Of a DNA stretch of 64,000 nt, positions 10,522 through 21,829 are shown piece by piece (position 1 is the first letter of the stretch; every line of letters starts with the position of its first letter). The position numbers and the translations under genes are program-made. The notes beneath the pieces are model-generated. The model searched no databases. It worked only from the letters and a program-made list of their open reading frames with translations, and was not told the origin of the DNA. Where the stretch lies: contig JAKEKT010000055.1 of the NCBI GenBank assembly GCA_021495925.1, positions 124,001 to 188,000 of the forward strand, read 5' to 3'. Source of the DNA: Diplodia intermedia. Lineage: Eukaryota > Ascomycota > Dothideomycetes > Botryosphaeriales > Botryosphaeriaceae.

Positions 10522-12309
10522 ATGGGTTTCGCTCTCAAGAAGCCGGACGACGTCCCCGGCGCCGCATGGTGCGCACCACCGCTGCCCCTCAACACCATGC
10601 AACCACTGACACAAGTCACAGGCCCGCCATCATGATCGGCCTGTTCGTGGCCTTCGGTGGTGTCCTCTACGGCTATGACACCGGTACCATCTCCGGTATC
10701 CTGGCCATGGACTACTTCAAGAACGAATTCTCCACCGTCTCGCCCCCGGCCATCACTGCCTCGCAGGAGTCTCTGATCGTCTCCATCCTGTCTGCCGGTA
10801 CCTTCTTCGGCGCTCTCACTGCTGCTCCCGTCTCCGACATCCTCGGTCGTCGCTATGGTATCATGTTCTCGGCCATGGTTGTCTTCAACCTGGGCGTTAT
10901 CCTCCAGACTGCCGCCACTGCCCAGCCCATGTTCATTGCCGGCCGTTTCTTCGCTGGTTTCGGTGTCGGTCTCATTTCTGCCATGAGTGAGTTTCCTCGC
11001 CATCCCTCTCCCATCGCAATGCGCTGACATGCGTCACAGTTCCCATGTACCAGTCCGAGACCTCGCCCAAGTGGATTCGTGGTACCGTTGTCGGTGCTTA
11101 CCAGCTCGCCATTACCATTGGTCTCTTCCTTGCTGCCATCGTCAACAACAGCACCAAGCACCGCATGGACACTGGCTCTTACCGCATCCCCATTGCTATC
11201 CAGTTCGCCTGGGCTCTGATCCTCTTCATTGGGTAAGTCGAACACTTTCCACGCTCCGGCATTGCGCTAACCTTGGCTAGTCTCATCTTCCTTCCTGAGA
11301 CTCCTCGCTTCCTCGTCAAGCAGGACAAGCACGAGCAAGCCACCGCCTCGCTTGCCCAGCTCCGCCGCCTTCCCGTGGACCACCCCGCCGTTGTCGAGGA
11401 GCTTGCTGAGATCGTCGCCAACCACCACTACGAAATGAGTGTCGGCACTGCCAGCTACGTCGAGTGCTTCAAGGGCACCGTCGGCAAGCGTCTCATGACT
11501 GGTTGCTTCCTCCAGGCTCTGCAGCAGCTTACCGGTGTCAACTTCATCGTAAGTGTCTTATAAGCCCCGCAACCACAGACCAAGTACTAACCCCGCCCTC
11601 TCTCCAGTTCTACTACGGCACCCAGTACTTCCAGAACGCCGGCTTCCAGAACCCCTTCACCATCTCCGTCATCACCAACTCGGTCAACGTCGCCTCCACC
11701 TTCCCGGGTCTCTACCTCGTCGAGAAGATGGGTCGCCGCAACCTGCTCCTCATGGGCGCCATCGGCATGTGCGTCTGCCAATACATCGTCGCCATCACGG
11801 GCACGGTCGCAGGCACATCGGACCTCGCGGCGCAGCGCGCCGCCATCGCCTTCGTCTGCATCTACATCTTCTTCTTCGCGTCGTCGTGGGGCCCGGTGGC
11901 GTGGGTGGTGACGGGCGAGCTGTTCCCGCTCAAGGTGCGGGCCAAGTGCCTGTCGATGACGACGGCGTCCAACTGGCTGCTCAACTGGGCCATCGCGTAC
12001 GCGACGCCGTACATGGTGGACGAGGAGCACGCGAACCTGCAGAGCAAGGTCTTCTTCGTCTGGGGCAGCTTCTGCTTCGTCTGCATCGCCTTCGTCTGGT
12101 TCCTCATCTACGAGACAAAGGGCCTCTCGCTCGAGCAGGTCGACGAGCTGTACAACACCGTCGGCAAGGCGTGGCAGAGCCAGGGCTTCCGCCCCCAGAT
12201 CTCGTTCCAGGACGTCGATGACGTTGCGAATGGCCAGAAGATGTCGCTGAATGAGGCGGCGGATCTGGCGGCTAGCAAGCGCACCGTTGCTATGGCTGAG
12301 AAGGCGTGA
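10522..12309 (+). CDS. high-affinity glucose/hexose transporter (MFS, HGT-1 type)
   Basis: Five exons join to 524 residues: 10522-10568, 10622-10986, 11040-11232, 11281-11548 and 11608-12309. All four introns are GT-AG and 48-59 nt long. The short first exon, starting MGFALKKPDD, matches how fungal HGT-1-type transporters begin. Sugar-porter hallmarks are present: GGVLYGYDTGTISG near residues 28-41, DILGRRYG, LPETPRFL (206-213), QQLTGVNFI (283-291), a second MGRRN loop, and YETKGLSLEQVDELY from 459. Twelve membrane helices are expected; length is normal. It should carry glucose, and perhaps other hexoses, by proton symport at the plasma membrane. It stands alone, behind a long upstream region that suits carbon-source control. 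Family is sure; the exact orthologue is not. Confidence 0.95.
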
Positions 12310-12360
12310 GTGGGTGTGGAGGGAGTGTGATGATGGTGTCTGGTGGTTTGTTTTTTTTTC

Positions 12361-12384
12361 CTGCCTGCCTGCCTGCCTGCCTGC
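12361..12384. repeat. (CTGC)6 microsatellite
   Basis: Six perfect CTGC units follow a T run, about 50 nt after the stop of the glucose transporter, probably in its 3' UTR. Confidence 0.85.
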
Positions 12385-13024
12385 CCCCTTGGATGGGTGC
12401 GGGTGGAGGGACGGGATGGGACGGTGTCGAGGCTTGCCTCATGGTGGTTGGCTTTTTCTTGTTACCTTTTCCTAGTTGATATCAAACCTTTGTAATGAGG
12501 GCGACGGGATGTAGAGAGTCGTTTTTTTTACGAGATACGCTGTTACGCACGCATGCTGCTTAGTAGAGCGGTAGAGAGAGAGAGAAAAAAAAATAACCCA
12601 CAAAGGATTTGAACAATTATCACAATCGAATATACCCCATTGATAACTGAAAGTCTCTGTTGCTTCTTCTCACTATGCCATGATGATGTATGTGTCTTGA
12701 AGATTGCGGCAAAACCACTCCGACAAAGAGGCATGGCGAATGTCAAAAAGATGTTGGCCCTTCGGCTTGCCCGTATGTGCCTTGTGTAGATTGCGCATCG
12801 TCCTTGGGAAGCCCGATTTCTTTCGTCACCCGCTGCGGAGGTAACTACCAAAAACAACTCACATATTGCGGAAAACGCCCAAACAACACACGCCTTACTC
12901 TCATAGCAAGTTTCCTCCCCATCTTGAGAGAAGCGGCGCCATGAAGCTTGGGTAACTACTCTCTCTCTCTCTCTCTCCCTTCGCAGAATCACTCCCCGTC
13001 CAAAAAAAAAAAAAAAAAGCAACC
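12385..13024. other. 3' flank of the transporter, no gene
   Basis: T-rich and AT-richer sequence with a (CT) run near 12960-12977 and an A run of about 16 at 13001-13018. Nothing coding is recognised. Confidence 0.55.
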
Positions 13025-13480
13025 CTAAACTCTCTGTCCTCCTCCTCCAAACCATACAACATGATCCTCGCATCCGCGATCCAGTGAGACAACGCACTCC
13101 CGCACCCACGTCATGGCGCCGTATGGATTCAGGTCTGCGAGCTGGACCTCGTACCCTTCCTCATCATCGCCATCATCATCATCATCATCCGCCCTACTCC
13201 TCATCACCGCCACATCGCACACAAAGCGCCATCAGCCTAACATGTCTATGACCCCCATCATCTCTTCTCCCTCTCTGTTCGCGCGTCCTCGCTTCCACCT
13301 CCTGCCGCCGACGGCGTTGGTCGTTGCCGTTGCCGTTGTCGTTGCCGTTGCCGTTGCCGTTGTCGTTGTTGTTTTCGGTTATGGGAGGGGAGGGGGAAGA
13401 CGTAGGATATCGGCGTCGGCCTCTTCGGTCTCGATGCCGTTGTCGTGGTGGTTGTTTGAGGCGAGGCCGGAAGTGGACAT
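13025..13480 (-). CDS. possible small acidic protein, gene model unresolved
   Basis: On the minus strand an ATG at 13480 has a good Kozak context (ccaccATG) and opens 33 codons (MSTSGLASNNHHDNGIETEE...) before a stop. Further on in the same frame, after the hexanucleotide repeat, is a protein-like frame ending at 13025 (DDEEGYEVQLADLNPYGAM, then VRECVVSLDRGCEDHVV). An intron would have to remove the repeat and the stops, but I see no consensus donor. The pieces may be one gene, two unrelated frames or a relic. No family recognised. Confidence 0.2.
13318..13370. repeat. GTTGCC/GTTGTC hexanucleotide repeat
   Basis: About eight imperfect copies of GTTGC(C/T) in tandem. On the minus strand it reads as Asn-Gly/Asn-Asp alternation. 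Possible hypervariable microsatellite. Confidence 0.8.
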
Positions 13481-14193
13481 GGTGGCTGTTTTTAGCTTTG
13501 TTATTGTTGTTGTTGTTGCTGAAATCGTGGTTGAGACTTGGTTGATGGTACCTGAGTTGAGCTATGGAGCTGTCGGTTGATGAGGGAGAGACGGGCTGGT
13601 ATAGACGCCGGCAGGGCGAGGCTGTAGAGACTGCACGCACGTGCATGTAGAAGTCCCGCGGAGGCAAGAGCAATGCGAATGAGGCAGAAGCGACCGTGCT
13701 CTCTCACTTGATTGGTGGAAAACGTTGTGGTGGAGTGAAGAGAGTCGAATGGTTTATCTGGACGCGAATGCATAGAATCACGACTACTGTTTGGCATTCG
13801 CGTGGTCCTACGGCTTCCTGGATCGGGTTTAATTCTCCGTGCGGAGCGTGCCTCTTGGTAGAGCAGAGTTGGCATGTTGGACAATGGCGCAGATATGCCC
13901 GCAGCTTTCTCGTCAATCTTCGGATGAAGATGCTCATCCGTATCCGGTTATAGACTCTCTAGAAGCCACCGTGATGTTAACTATCGTGCGCTAACTTGAA
14001 TATTTCTTCTTCTATGAGTCCGGGAATGCACAGCCAGTGCCTTCCGTCCTCCGGATCCACGTAGAAGATTAAACCGTTGCGCAAGAAAAATGCCATTAAT
14101 TGGTTCTTATGAGTAGAAAGAAGGAAAGAAAAAAAAAAGGGAAAGGGGAAGGGGCAAATCGTTCACTTGGTACAGTTTAACGTCTCCATCTTC
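13481..14193. other. intergenic, no gene identified
   Basis: Short overlapping ORFs without motif, and an A-rich run near 14130. Could be the leader of a minus-strand gene at 13480 if that gene is real. Confidence 0.45.
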
Positions 14194-14412
14194 CTACGCA
14201 TTGGACGATTCGTCGCTCGAATCCTCGGATGCGATTCGGCTCACCTTAGTCTTCTTACGGGCGGACCCGAGAATCTGGAAGTCGCCCTTTCTCTTTTTAG
14301 GTGTCTTTGGCGCCTCGCGTTCCGGCTCCTGGTAGCTCCGTTTCACCGTGAGCCCTCTTGAGATATCTGACTGCAATCCCTTGGTACGAGGGCCTGGGAC
14401 ACTCTGGAACCA
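14194..14412 (-). CDS. possible C-terminal exon with nuclear-localisation-like tail
   Basis: The frame is open from 14412 to the stop at 14194. The tail has two basic clusters (TPKKRKGDF and SARKKTKVSR) and an acidic Ser-rich end (ASEDSSDESSNA), as in C termini of nuclear proteins. There is no ATG in it, and a possible acceptor (ttccag) precedes it, so it would be the last exon of a gene running leftward. No convincing upstream exon is found between 14413 and 14840. It may be a fragment. Confidence 0.25.
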   Translation of the reverse strand, partial: WFQSVPGPRTKGLQSDISRGLTVKRSYQEPEREAPKTPKKRKGDFQILGSARKKTKVSRIASEDSSDESSNA

Positions 14413-15048
14413 TCATATGTAATAAATTATGACCTACCCGTATGGGCAGCTGAATTCTGTATCCGTATGCAATTGTGAGTTTTAAGTTCACATGGACATT
14501 CAGACATATGCTTCAGCTGCCTACGTAAAAAAGGAGCGACGGCCATAGTCGCCTAAGGCCCACACTGCTTTACCCTAAGGCACTTTCCATGTTTAGTTAC
14601 TTCCAACGGTCGAGCCAGGGGTCCCCACTTTAAATCCTGGCCCCCACTCCATGCCATCCTTCCCTCCACCACGACGAGAATTGCATATCCAATCCTCACC
14701 GACGAATATCACGACGGGGAGGGCTGTGAGGACGTCCTTGGCACTAGAGAGTTCTTCGAGCCGCAGCTCAAGCGCCGAATCATGGCGCAAAACAACGAAC
14801 ACGATGGCAGGAGAAGAGAGACGGTTATCGATCGACATCGGCTACGTCAGCACGGGCCGCGTTTTCTGCGTAGATCATCGGCGCATTCACTAACTCGAAG
14901 CAGGCCGCAACGTCCGAGGACGACCACACCGGCAACGCGTCTTTGCCCTACTTTAACGGGGCCTCCGTCCATCGGAGCGGTCGTGAGGCCGAAATCCCCC
15001 GGCCGACGACGGGCGTGAAGTAGCGGTGGGGGAGCAGATCTGATGGGG
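14413..15048. other. intergenic, no gene identified
   Basis: Both strands have short frames (14651-14893 plus, 14593-14838 minus) with no motif. The right part is the promoter of the SDR gene. Confidence 0.45.
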
Positions 15049-15056
15049 TATATATA
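15049..15056 (+). promoter_or_regulatory. TATA box of the SDR gene
   Basis: TATATATA lies 177 nt before the ATG at 15226. Between them is C/CA-rich leader (repeated ctacc and ccacca words), as is common upstream of fungal genes. Confidence 0.5.
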
Positions 15057-15225
15057 CTCAAACGGCCCAGCCCTTACCCGTCAGTCTGTCGCACTTGATA
15101 CATCCTACCTACCTACCTCCCCCAATCCCCCCGGACAACACCAAAAAAGAGCAAAGGGGCCAGCCAGCCAACCAGCCAGACAACACACCTCCACCACCGA
15201 CCTCACCACCACCACGCCCACCACC

Positions 15226-16294
15226 ATGCCCACCACCACCCCCGCCCCCACCACCACCATCACCGCCGCCGCCGCCGCGACCCCCACCCCGCACACCCCG
15301 CGCCCGCTCGAAGGCAAGCTCGGCATCATCTCAGGCGCCTCCCGCGGCATCGGCGCGAGCGTCGCGCGCAACCTCGCCGCCAAGGGGTGCTCGCTGGTCC
15401 TCAACCACACGTCGGACGCATCCGCACCCCTCGCCGCCGCGCTCGCCGCCGAACTGCGCGGCGCGCACGGCGTCGCCGCCGTCGCGGTGCAGGGCGACAT
15501 CAGCACCGAGGAGGGGTGTGCGGCGGTGGTCGAGGGGGCGCGGGGGGTGTTTTTCGGGGTCGGCGGGGGGGAGCTGGGGGGGAGGGAGGAGAAGGGGGAG
15601 TTGCGGATTGATGTGTTGGTGAATAATGCGGCGGTGCAGGCGAAGGCGTATTTGGGCGATGTCACGCCGGACGAGTTTTGGCGCGTGTATAAGATTAATG
15701 TGCTCGGCACGGTGATGTTGACGCAGGCGGTGCTGCCGTTTTTGCCGTGGGACCGCAGCGGGCGGATTGTTAATATGAGTAGTGTCGTTAACAGCAATGT
15801 GGGTTTGCCGGTTTCCTTTCTTCCCGTCCCTTCCCCTCCCTTCGCCGTATAGGTCCCCTCCCCCATCGTCGCAACGGAGACCGCACAACAACCGCTAACG
15901 CTTTCCCACACCACCACAGGGCATGGCGGGCTACAGCATCTACGGCGGCACCAAGGGCGCGGTCGAGGCCATGACGCGCGTGTGGGCGCGCGAGCTGGCC
16001 GAGCGCGCCACCGTCAACGCCGTCAACATCGGCCCTACCATGACCGACATGTACCAGGACATACCCGTCGAGGTGCTCGCCGACGTGCTCAAGTCGTGGT
16101 TCCCCACCGCCCCGCTGTCCGCCGTGCGCGACGCCGACGACGACCGCATGAAGTACTTCGCCGACGCCCTCGGCGGCCGCCCCGGATATCCAGACGAGGT
16201 CGCCGGCGTCGTCGCCGTGCTGTGCTTGCCTGAGTCTGGGTGGACGACGGGGGGCTTGATTGGGGCGAATGGGGGCGGGAGGGTGAGTTATTAG
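15226..16294 (+). CDS. short-chain dehydrogenase/reductase (FabG-like)
   Basis: Two exons, 15226-15798 and 15920-16294, give 315 residues; the intron 15799-15919 runs from gtgggt to cacag. The ATG at 15226 is chosen over an open upstream frame because it has a ccaccATG context and lies after the TATA box and leader. SDR motifs: cofactor loop SGASRGIG (36-43), NNAA (133-136), the Ser region NMSS (183-186) and YGGTK (Tyr199, Lys203). The first 27 residues are Thr/Pro/Ala-rich and may be disordered. A Gly-rich insert (about residues 105-126) sits just before the NNAA strand, where relatives are shorter. It should be a cytosolic NAD(P)-dependent oxidoreductase; the substrate cannot be told. A P450 in the same direction lies 1.5 kb downstream. 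Confidence 0.9.
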
Positions 16295-17748
16295 GTGGGA
16301 TGGGGGGAAGGAGGGGGTTTGGCTGGGTGTGGGAGGGAGGGAGGGAGGAGTGCTGGTGGGGGGGATTCGGATGAGCGGATTCAGGCATGTGTCCTGTGAC
16401 GGGAAGGGGAAAGAAGCATCTATCTGAACTGGCGTCGAGTGGGAATCGAGCGGTATTTCGGCGGGCGAGGGGCGGACGCGGAGCTTCCGTTCGGGCCGAG
16501 AAAAGCGAAGCCGGGTAGCATTAGCTGCAGGCCGCAAATGTATCTCAATATCCATGAGCGACATGGATGTCATGTTCAGGCAGTCCTGTCTGCAATTGGG
16601 AGTTATGTTACGGCATTGCGCCTTGGCATGTCAACTTTTCTGCCGGACGAGAAGCGGCATGCATCCGGACCGATCAACGGGAGGGGCAAGGCGGGGTCGG
16701 CTATGTGAGCGTGGACAGCCGAAAGAGCCTGGAAGAGTTGCAAGTGGTGGGAAAAAGCGCTGAGGGGCAGGACAGAAACGCGAATGGCAGGAACGATAAG
16801 TAGCAACAGGCATGCGTGTCAAGGAAGCCACACCTTAACCTCCACCAGTCCCTAGCACCTCCACCTCACATGCCCACCATCAAGTCGGCTTTCGGACAGC
16901 AGCACTCCCTCCTGGACGGAAAGTGGACTTCGTACGAGAAGTGTTGGCAGACACCCGACTGTGCGTGAAGGATCAGAGCAGGGAGCAGCCAGATCTCCGC
17001 CAACCCTCACTATATCATGATCATGTCGATCGCACTGTCAAGAAACAAGCACCTGGCAAGCACGGGGCCAAGCCATACGGACAATTTGTGCAGGCGGCCC
17101 GCCTGATCCAACCGTTTCCACGCGAGTGGCACGCCACGCGGCGGGATTGGCGGCGGCTGCGAGAGAAGTGGTTGTGCGGCGTGGGGAAAGGCGAATCCTC
17201 TCCGCATTTCTTGCACAAAGCACGCGCTCGGCCGAAGTCGGCTAGGGCCGCTCCCGAAGCCGACCGTTTCTCCTGAACCGGTGCAGCCCCCGGTCCGCTG
17301 CCGTGCAATAAGGCCTCACGCATTATGCGGCAAAGCTCGTGGCCCATGTGCCGCACAGCCGGTGCGGGACCGCCTGAGTCAGACCCCATCCCCAAATAAT
17401 CAACCTCCCGTCTGGTCGTTCAAACTGGCTGTTCGACCCAAACTTTGCTGCCATGCTTGAGCCAAGCTCATTTCTGACGTGAGCCCGATGGCACTTCGCG
17501 GCAGCCACCAGCTCTCCCCGCTTGCCGCAGATGGGAAAGGAGGCAGCGGTCAATCGAAACGGCGCCGTGCAGATCATCCGTAGGACGATCCCTAACCCGC
17601 TGGTGACCCTGTTCCTCCTTGGATGTGCCCTGCACTATACACGCGGCCAGCATGGTTAGCTTCCCCGCGGCAGGCTCTCCATTATTTAACTGTTCCCCTC
17701 CCGCCGCCAGCCCTCGCCCTCCACAAACCATCTGCTTCTTACGCCACC
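16295..17748. other. intergenic between SDR and P450, no gene identified
   Basis: Short ORFs on both strands have no motif and poor composition. The final 100 nt holds attatttaac and CT-rich text suitable for the P450 promoter. Confidence 0.55.
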
Positions 17749-19639
17749 ATGGCCGTCATAGTCCAATCCGCCGCTCTGGGGCTGGGAGCAGCTGCCTTGC
17801 TGCTGGTATGGCCTTCCCGTCTCCACCTGTTCCACCTGCTTACCTCTGCCGCCAGATCTCCTATGCCATTGGCAGCGCCATCTACAACATATACTTCCAC
17901 CCACTCCACAACTTCCCCGGACCCAAACTAGCCGCGGCCTCCAAGATTCCCTACGCCCTGAACCGCTGCCGCGGGCTCCAAAGCAAATGGACCAAGGCAA
18001 TGCACGACAAGTACGGCGAGGTCGTCCGCCTGGCGCCCGACCAACTCTCCTTCACATCGGTCGAGGCGTGGAGAGATATCTACGGCCACAAGGTTGCAGG
18101 CAAGGGCGGGATGCCTAAAGGCAAGCATCACGCGTCCACTCGCGCCACTCGCGGCTGACCAGCAAATCAGACCTGAGATTCTACGGACCCGACAGCGCTG
18201 GCTTCAACGGGATCATCAGGTGAGTTTTGGGAGACGCACGGGGCAGAAACAGGGAAAGATATACTATACGCATAGTGCGATCTTCAGTGGCGCCTCCCCC
18301 CAGTCTCCACCCAACTGACTCGACCCCAACACCACCAGAACCAACGACGAGGACCACGCCCGCCACCGCCGCCTGCTGGCGCACGCCTTCTCGGACAAGG
18401 CGCTGCGCGAGCAGGAGCCGCTGATCAACAAGTACGTGTCGCTGCTAGTCGCCAAGCTCTCAGACGTGACGCAAAGCGCCGCGGCCGTCGACATGGTGCG
18501 CATGTACAACTACTGCACCTTCGACATCATGGGCGACCTGGCCTTCGGCGAGCCGCTGGGGCTGCTCGAGCGCGCCGACTACACGCCGTGGGTCGCCGCC
18601 ATCTTCGGCACGATCAAAACCGGCGTGCTCCTCGCCACCATCACCAACAACTTCCCCGCGCTGGGCGCCGCCATCCGCCGCTTCTTCATCCCCGCCGCGC
18701 TCGTCGAGAAGCGCCGGACGCACCGCCGCTTCGCCGAGGCCCGCGTCGACGCCCGCCTCGCCAGCGCCAACACCGAGCGCCCCGACATCTGGACCTTCGT
18801 CCTGCGCCACGCGGGCACCGACGCGGATGGCAAAGGGCTGCGCCTCGAGGAAATGCACGCCGACGGCTCGACCCTCATGGTCGCCGGCACCGAGACCACG
18901 GCGACCCTGCTGTCCGGCCTGACGTTCCACCTGCTGCGCAGCCCCGCCAAGCTGCGCGCGCTGGCGGATGAGATCCGCGCCGCCTTCGCGCGGCCGGAGG
19001 ATATGGACATGGCGGCGCTCGCCCGCCTGCCTTACCTGCACGCCTGCCTCGAGGAGGGCCTGCGCATGTATCCGCCCGTGCCCGTCGGCCTGCCGCGCAT
19101 CGTGCCGCCCGGCGGCAGGGTCGTTTGTGGGCAGGTCGTGCCGCAGGGGACGAGCGTTTATTTGAGCCACTACGCTGCGTATCACTCTGCGAGGAATTTC
19201 TGCGAGCCCGATAGCTTCGTGCCTGAGAGGTGGTTGGGGCGTGATGGCGATGGGGGGGAGGAGGGCGAGGGGCGCAGGGATCCGAAGTACGCTGGTGATG
19301 TGCTGGCGGTTGTCGAGCCGTTTAGCTATGGGCCGAGGAATTGTATCGGGAAGAAGTGAGTTTTTGGTGTTTTTTTTTTTTTTTTTGGCTACCTCGTCTC
19401 CCCCCTCCTACTCTATCCCATGCTCTTTCAAGTGGGCGTTGGTAACGAAGCGACGAAACTAACCATCATCTTTACTTAGCCTTGCCTACCACGAGATGCG
19501 CCTCATCCTCGCCAACATCCTCTGGCACTTCGACCTCGACCTTTGCGACGAAAGCAAGGACTGGATGGACCAGGAGGTCTACACCATCTGGGAGAAGGGT
19601 CCGTTGATGTGCAAGCTCAAGCCCGTCGTGCGGGACTAA
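17749..19639 (+). CDS. cytochrome P450 (CYP65-like, isotrichodermin C-15 hydroxylase type)
   Basis: Five exons give 515 residues: 17749-17805, 17856-18120, 18171-18219, 18339-19355 and 19480-19639. Intron 2 (18121-18170) starts with GCAAGC, a GC-AG intron; it is the only joint that keeps the frame and reads MPKDLRFYGPD. The N terminus is a membrane anchor, followed by the typical YNIYFHPLHNFPGPKLAA. P450 motifs: I-helix AGTETT (306-311), ExxR in EEGLR (Glu363, Arg366), PERW, and heme loop FSYGPRNCIG with Cys459. Exon 5 ends the protein after the L-helix. The order of motifs resembles fungal P450s annotated as isotrichodermin C-15 hydroxylase; real substrate unknown. Together with the SDR upstream it might form a small oxidative pathway, but no backbone enzyme is present nearby. 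Confidence 0.93.
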
Positions 19640-20459
19640 GAGAAAGTGACCGTTCTCTCTTTTTTTCTTTTTCGGTTGCTCCTTTCTCGCGGGGTATGAA
19701 CAGAAAGTGGAGAGGAGTTGAAGGGAAGGGAGGGAGGAAGAGGAGCCGTTCGGACGGAGCGGAGGGGTGGGGCAGAGAGGAGTAGAAGAGAGAAGGGGAG
19801 TTTGTTCTGGGAGGGAGTGAGGCAGAGCAAGGATGGCGAGGGCAAGGTGGTGTGCATGGCTAGCTACTGGAGAGGAGAGGAAGGAGGGTCGAGACAGTCC
19901 ATTTCCTCTGGATGGTCTTTTTTTTTTCTTTTTTGACGGCAAGTAAGGAGCACTTGCGGCCTCGGCGAGAATTGAAATAGGTGTCATTTGGGCCTATTCG
20001 CTTTTCGTGAGAGGAGGAAATCCGGAGCCATGCATGTATGGCCTACAATTGACAAGTCTGCTCGAGTGCAATTCTGTGCTTTCCGCCACCTGATTGTCTG
20101 CTGAGAGCGAGTCATGTGCTTACAGCCTCCCTTCACATGTTAACATTGAGATGATGTGACCGAAATGGGGGAAGGGAAGTTCAGAAAGGAAATGAACCAG
20201 TCAGGCACTACTCACCAATCAGTCGCCGTTCCAACAAAGACCGACCCCTTAAGCTCAAGCACAACACCACACCTCCCCAAACCCAATGCATTCACAGCAA
20301 GACGCGCGCAAGCTTTTCGGACAATCAACATCCTTAATTTAAGATATCTATGTCCTATTATTTTTTGGTTTTTCTTTTTTTCTTTTTTTGTTCACTCCCA
20401 TTTCCTCCCGTTTTCCCTCCTCCCTTCCCAGCCTGCCTCCGGCGGTGATGTTTGTGTGA

Positions 20460-20460
<1 letters not shown>

Positions 20461-20499
<39 letters not shown>
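20461..20499. repeat. (TG)n dinucleotide microsatellite
   Basis: An uninterrupted run of about 19 TG units. Confidence 0.95.
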
Positions 20500-20500
<1 letters not shown>

Positions 20501-20990
20501 TGCCTCCTCCCCTTCCTCTCTGTGATCATCCACCACTCCTTTTCCGTTCCTTCCATGACCGGTGATTTGTCCCATGGACGTTCTGTCCAGGAACGCTTTC
20601 GTCCCCCTCTCCCACCCTACGTCTTCTTCAGCAGTGTGCAAGAGTTTGAAAAAGAAAAAAAAAAGGAAATGATGATGACCAGTGAAATGGTAATCATGAC
20701 GATGACCACGACAAGCGCAAAGCCCGCCTGTCATGCGAAGTGCCTTGCTCCCCCTCCACCAACCAATAAGCAGATGGGAAACCCTTTTCTCCACGTCGCC
20801 GAACCGAAGTTGAATGTGTAAAAGACAATTCCGACCAGCGATGAACAAGTAGTTCCCCGTGACGCCCCGTTTTTTGACCATCGATGAAAAGCCGTGGGGG
20901 TATCATCGAAAAAAAAAGAGACCGTCAACCCAAAATGAGACTCCAGTGATGTCGGTCAATTCCTCCCTGAATCCATGCGCGTGCGCTCTT

Positions 20991-21014
20991 TCTCTCTCTC
21001 TCTCTCTCTCTCTC
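20991..21014. repeat. (TC)12 dinucleotide microsatellite
   Basis: Twelve TC units in the intergenic region upstream (right-to-left) of no obvious gene. Confidence 0.9.
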
Positions 21015-21829
21015 CGCGTAATGTTTCCTTCAATGGTGGTGCCAGAGATAAAGGGGAAATGCAGGCGGCAAGTGTGCCGTGTGAATGTGGAAGAGGCTGA
21101 CGAGGGAAACTAAAGGAAGAAGCAGCAGAAGAAATGAGGGAATTAGTACGATGGTGGGGTTGACACGCCAGGGACCCGGAATCTCCGTGAAGAATTGAAA
21201 CAATCTTGTGAAGGTTTCAGAGGTCTTCGCACGAAGAATATCCTAGGACAGCTGACGCGTTCCGCCCAACCAACGCAGTAGGTAATATGTACGAGTGAAC
21301 AACGAAAAGGAGACCAGGAAAACGCCTACGAAATAAGCAGATAGGAACGCCTTAGGTGCAGGACCGTAGAGCCCCCGAAGCGCCAAAGCGTAACCCATGA
21401 CCCAGGAGAAACAGCCATACCAGCCAGGAAAACCGGCAACCCTTCATGCTAAGCCCGAGATCACAGAACGTGCCGAGGCCATAAAGCATGACGCTAAAAG
21501 AGCCCGTGGTAACCACCCAGTGCCAACGCTCCCACTCAAACTCCGAAAAAGGAAAAGAAAAGACAAGAGTGCTCAAGGAAAAGAAGAAAAAAGAAACCAA
21601 AGCAAGAGGATCGCGGTCGATGGTGCTCTAAAACAGTTACAGAGGTATCTTGAAATCCTTAGGTAGCAGAAATTCCGGACATCGATAATTGTTCGTCCGT
21701 TAAAGGGGCCAAAAGGGACTTGCATGACTCTATATAGTCTGGATGCAGAAATCATAGAGTCGACGAATCCGGAAATAAAAGGCAAAGCTCCGGATCCAAG
21801 ATGTTCGCAGCACCAAAACGCCGGCTCGA

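Larger units (their letters stand above)
19640..21829. other. intergenic with microsatellites, no gene identified
   Basis: Purine-rich and pyrimidine-rich tracts, T runs (about 19918-19935 and 20357-20390), a TG repeat and a TC repeat. The longer plus-strand frame 20156-20821 runs through these repeats and has no coding character. Confidence 0.6.

Noticed and set aside
18091..18170. GT donor at aag|gttgca as the P450 intron 2 start
   Set aside because: It would put a stop right after the joint; the GC donor at 18121 keeps the frame and the conserved text.
20156..20821. 221-codon plus-strand frame
   Set aside because: It runs through T runs and the TG repeat (Cys-Val alternation); no natural protein composition.
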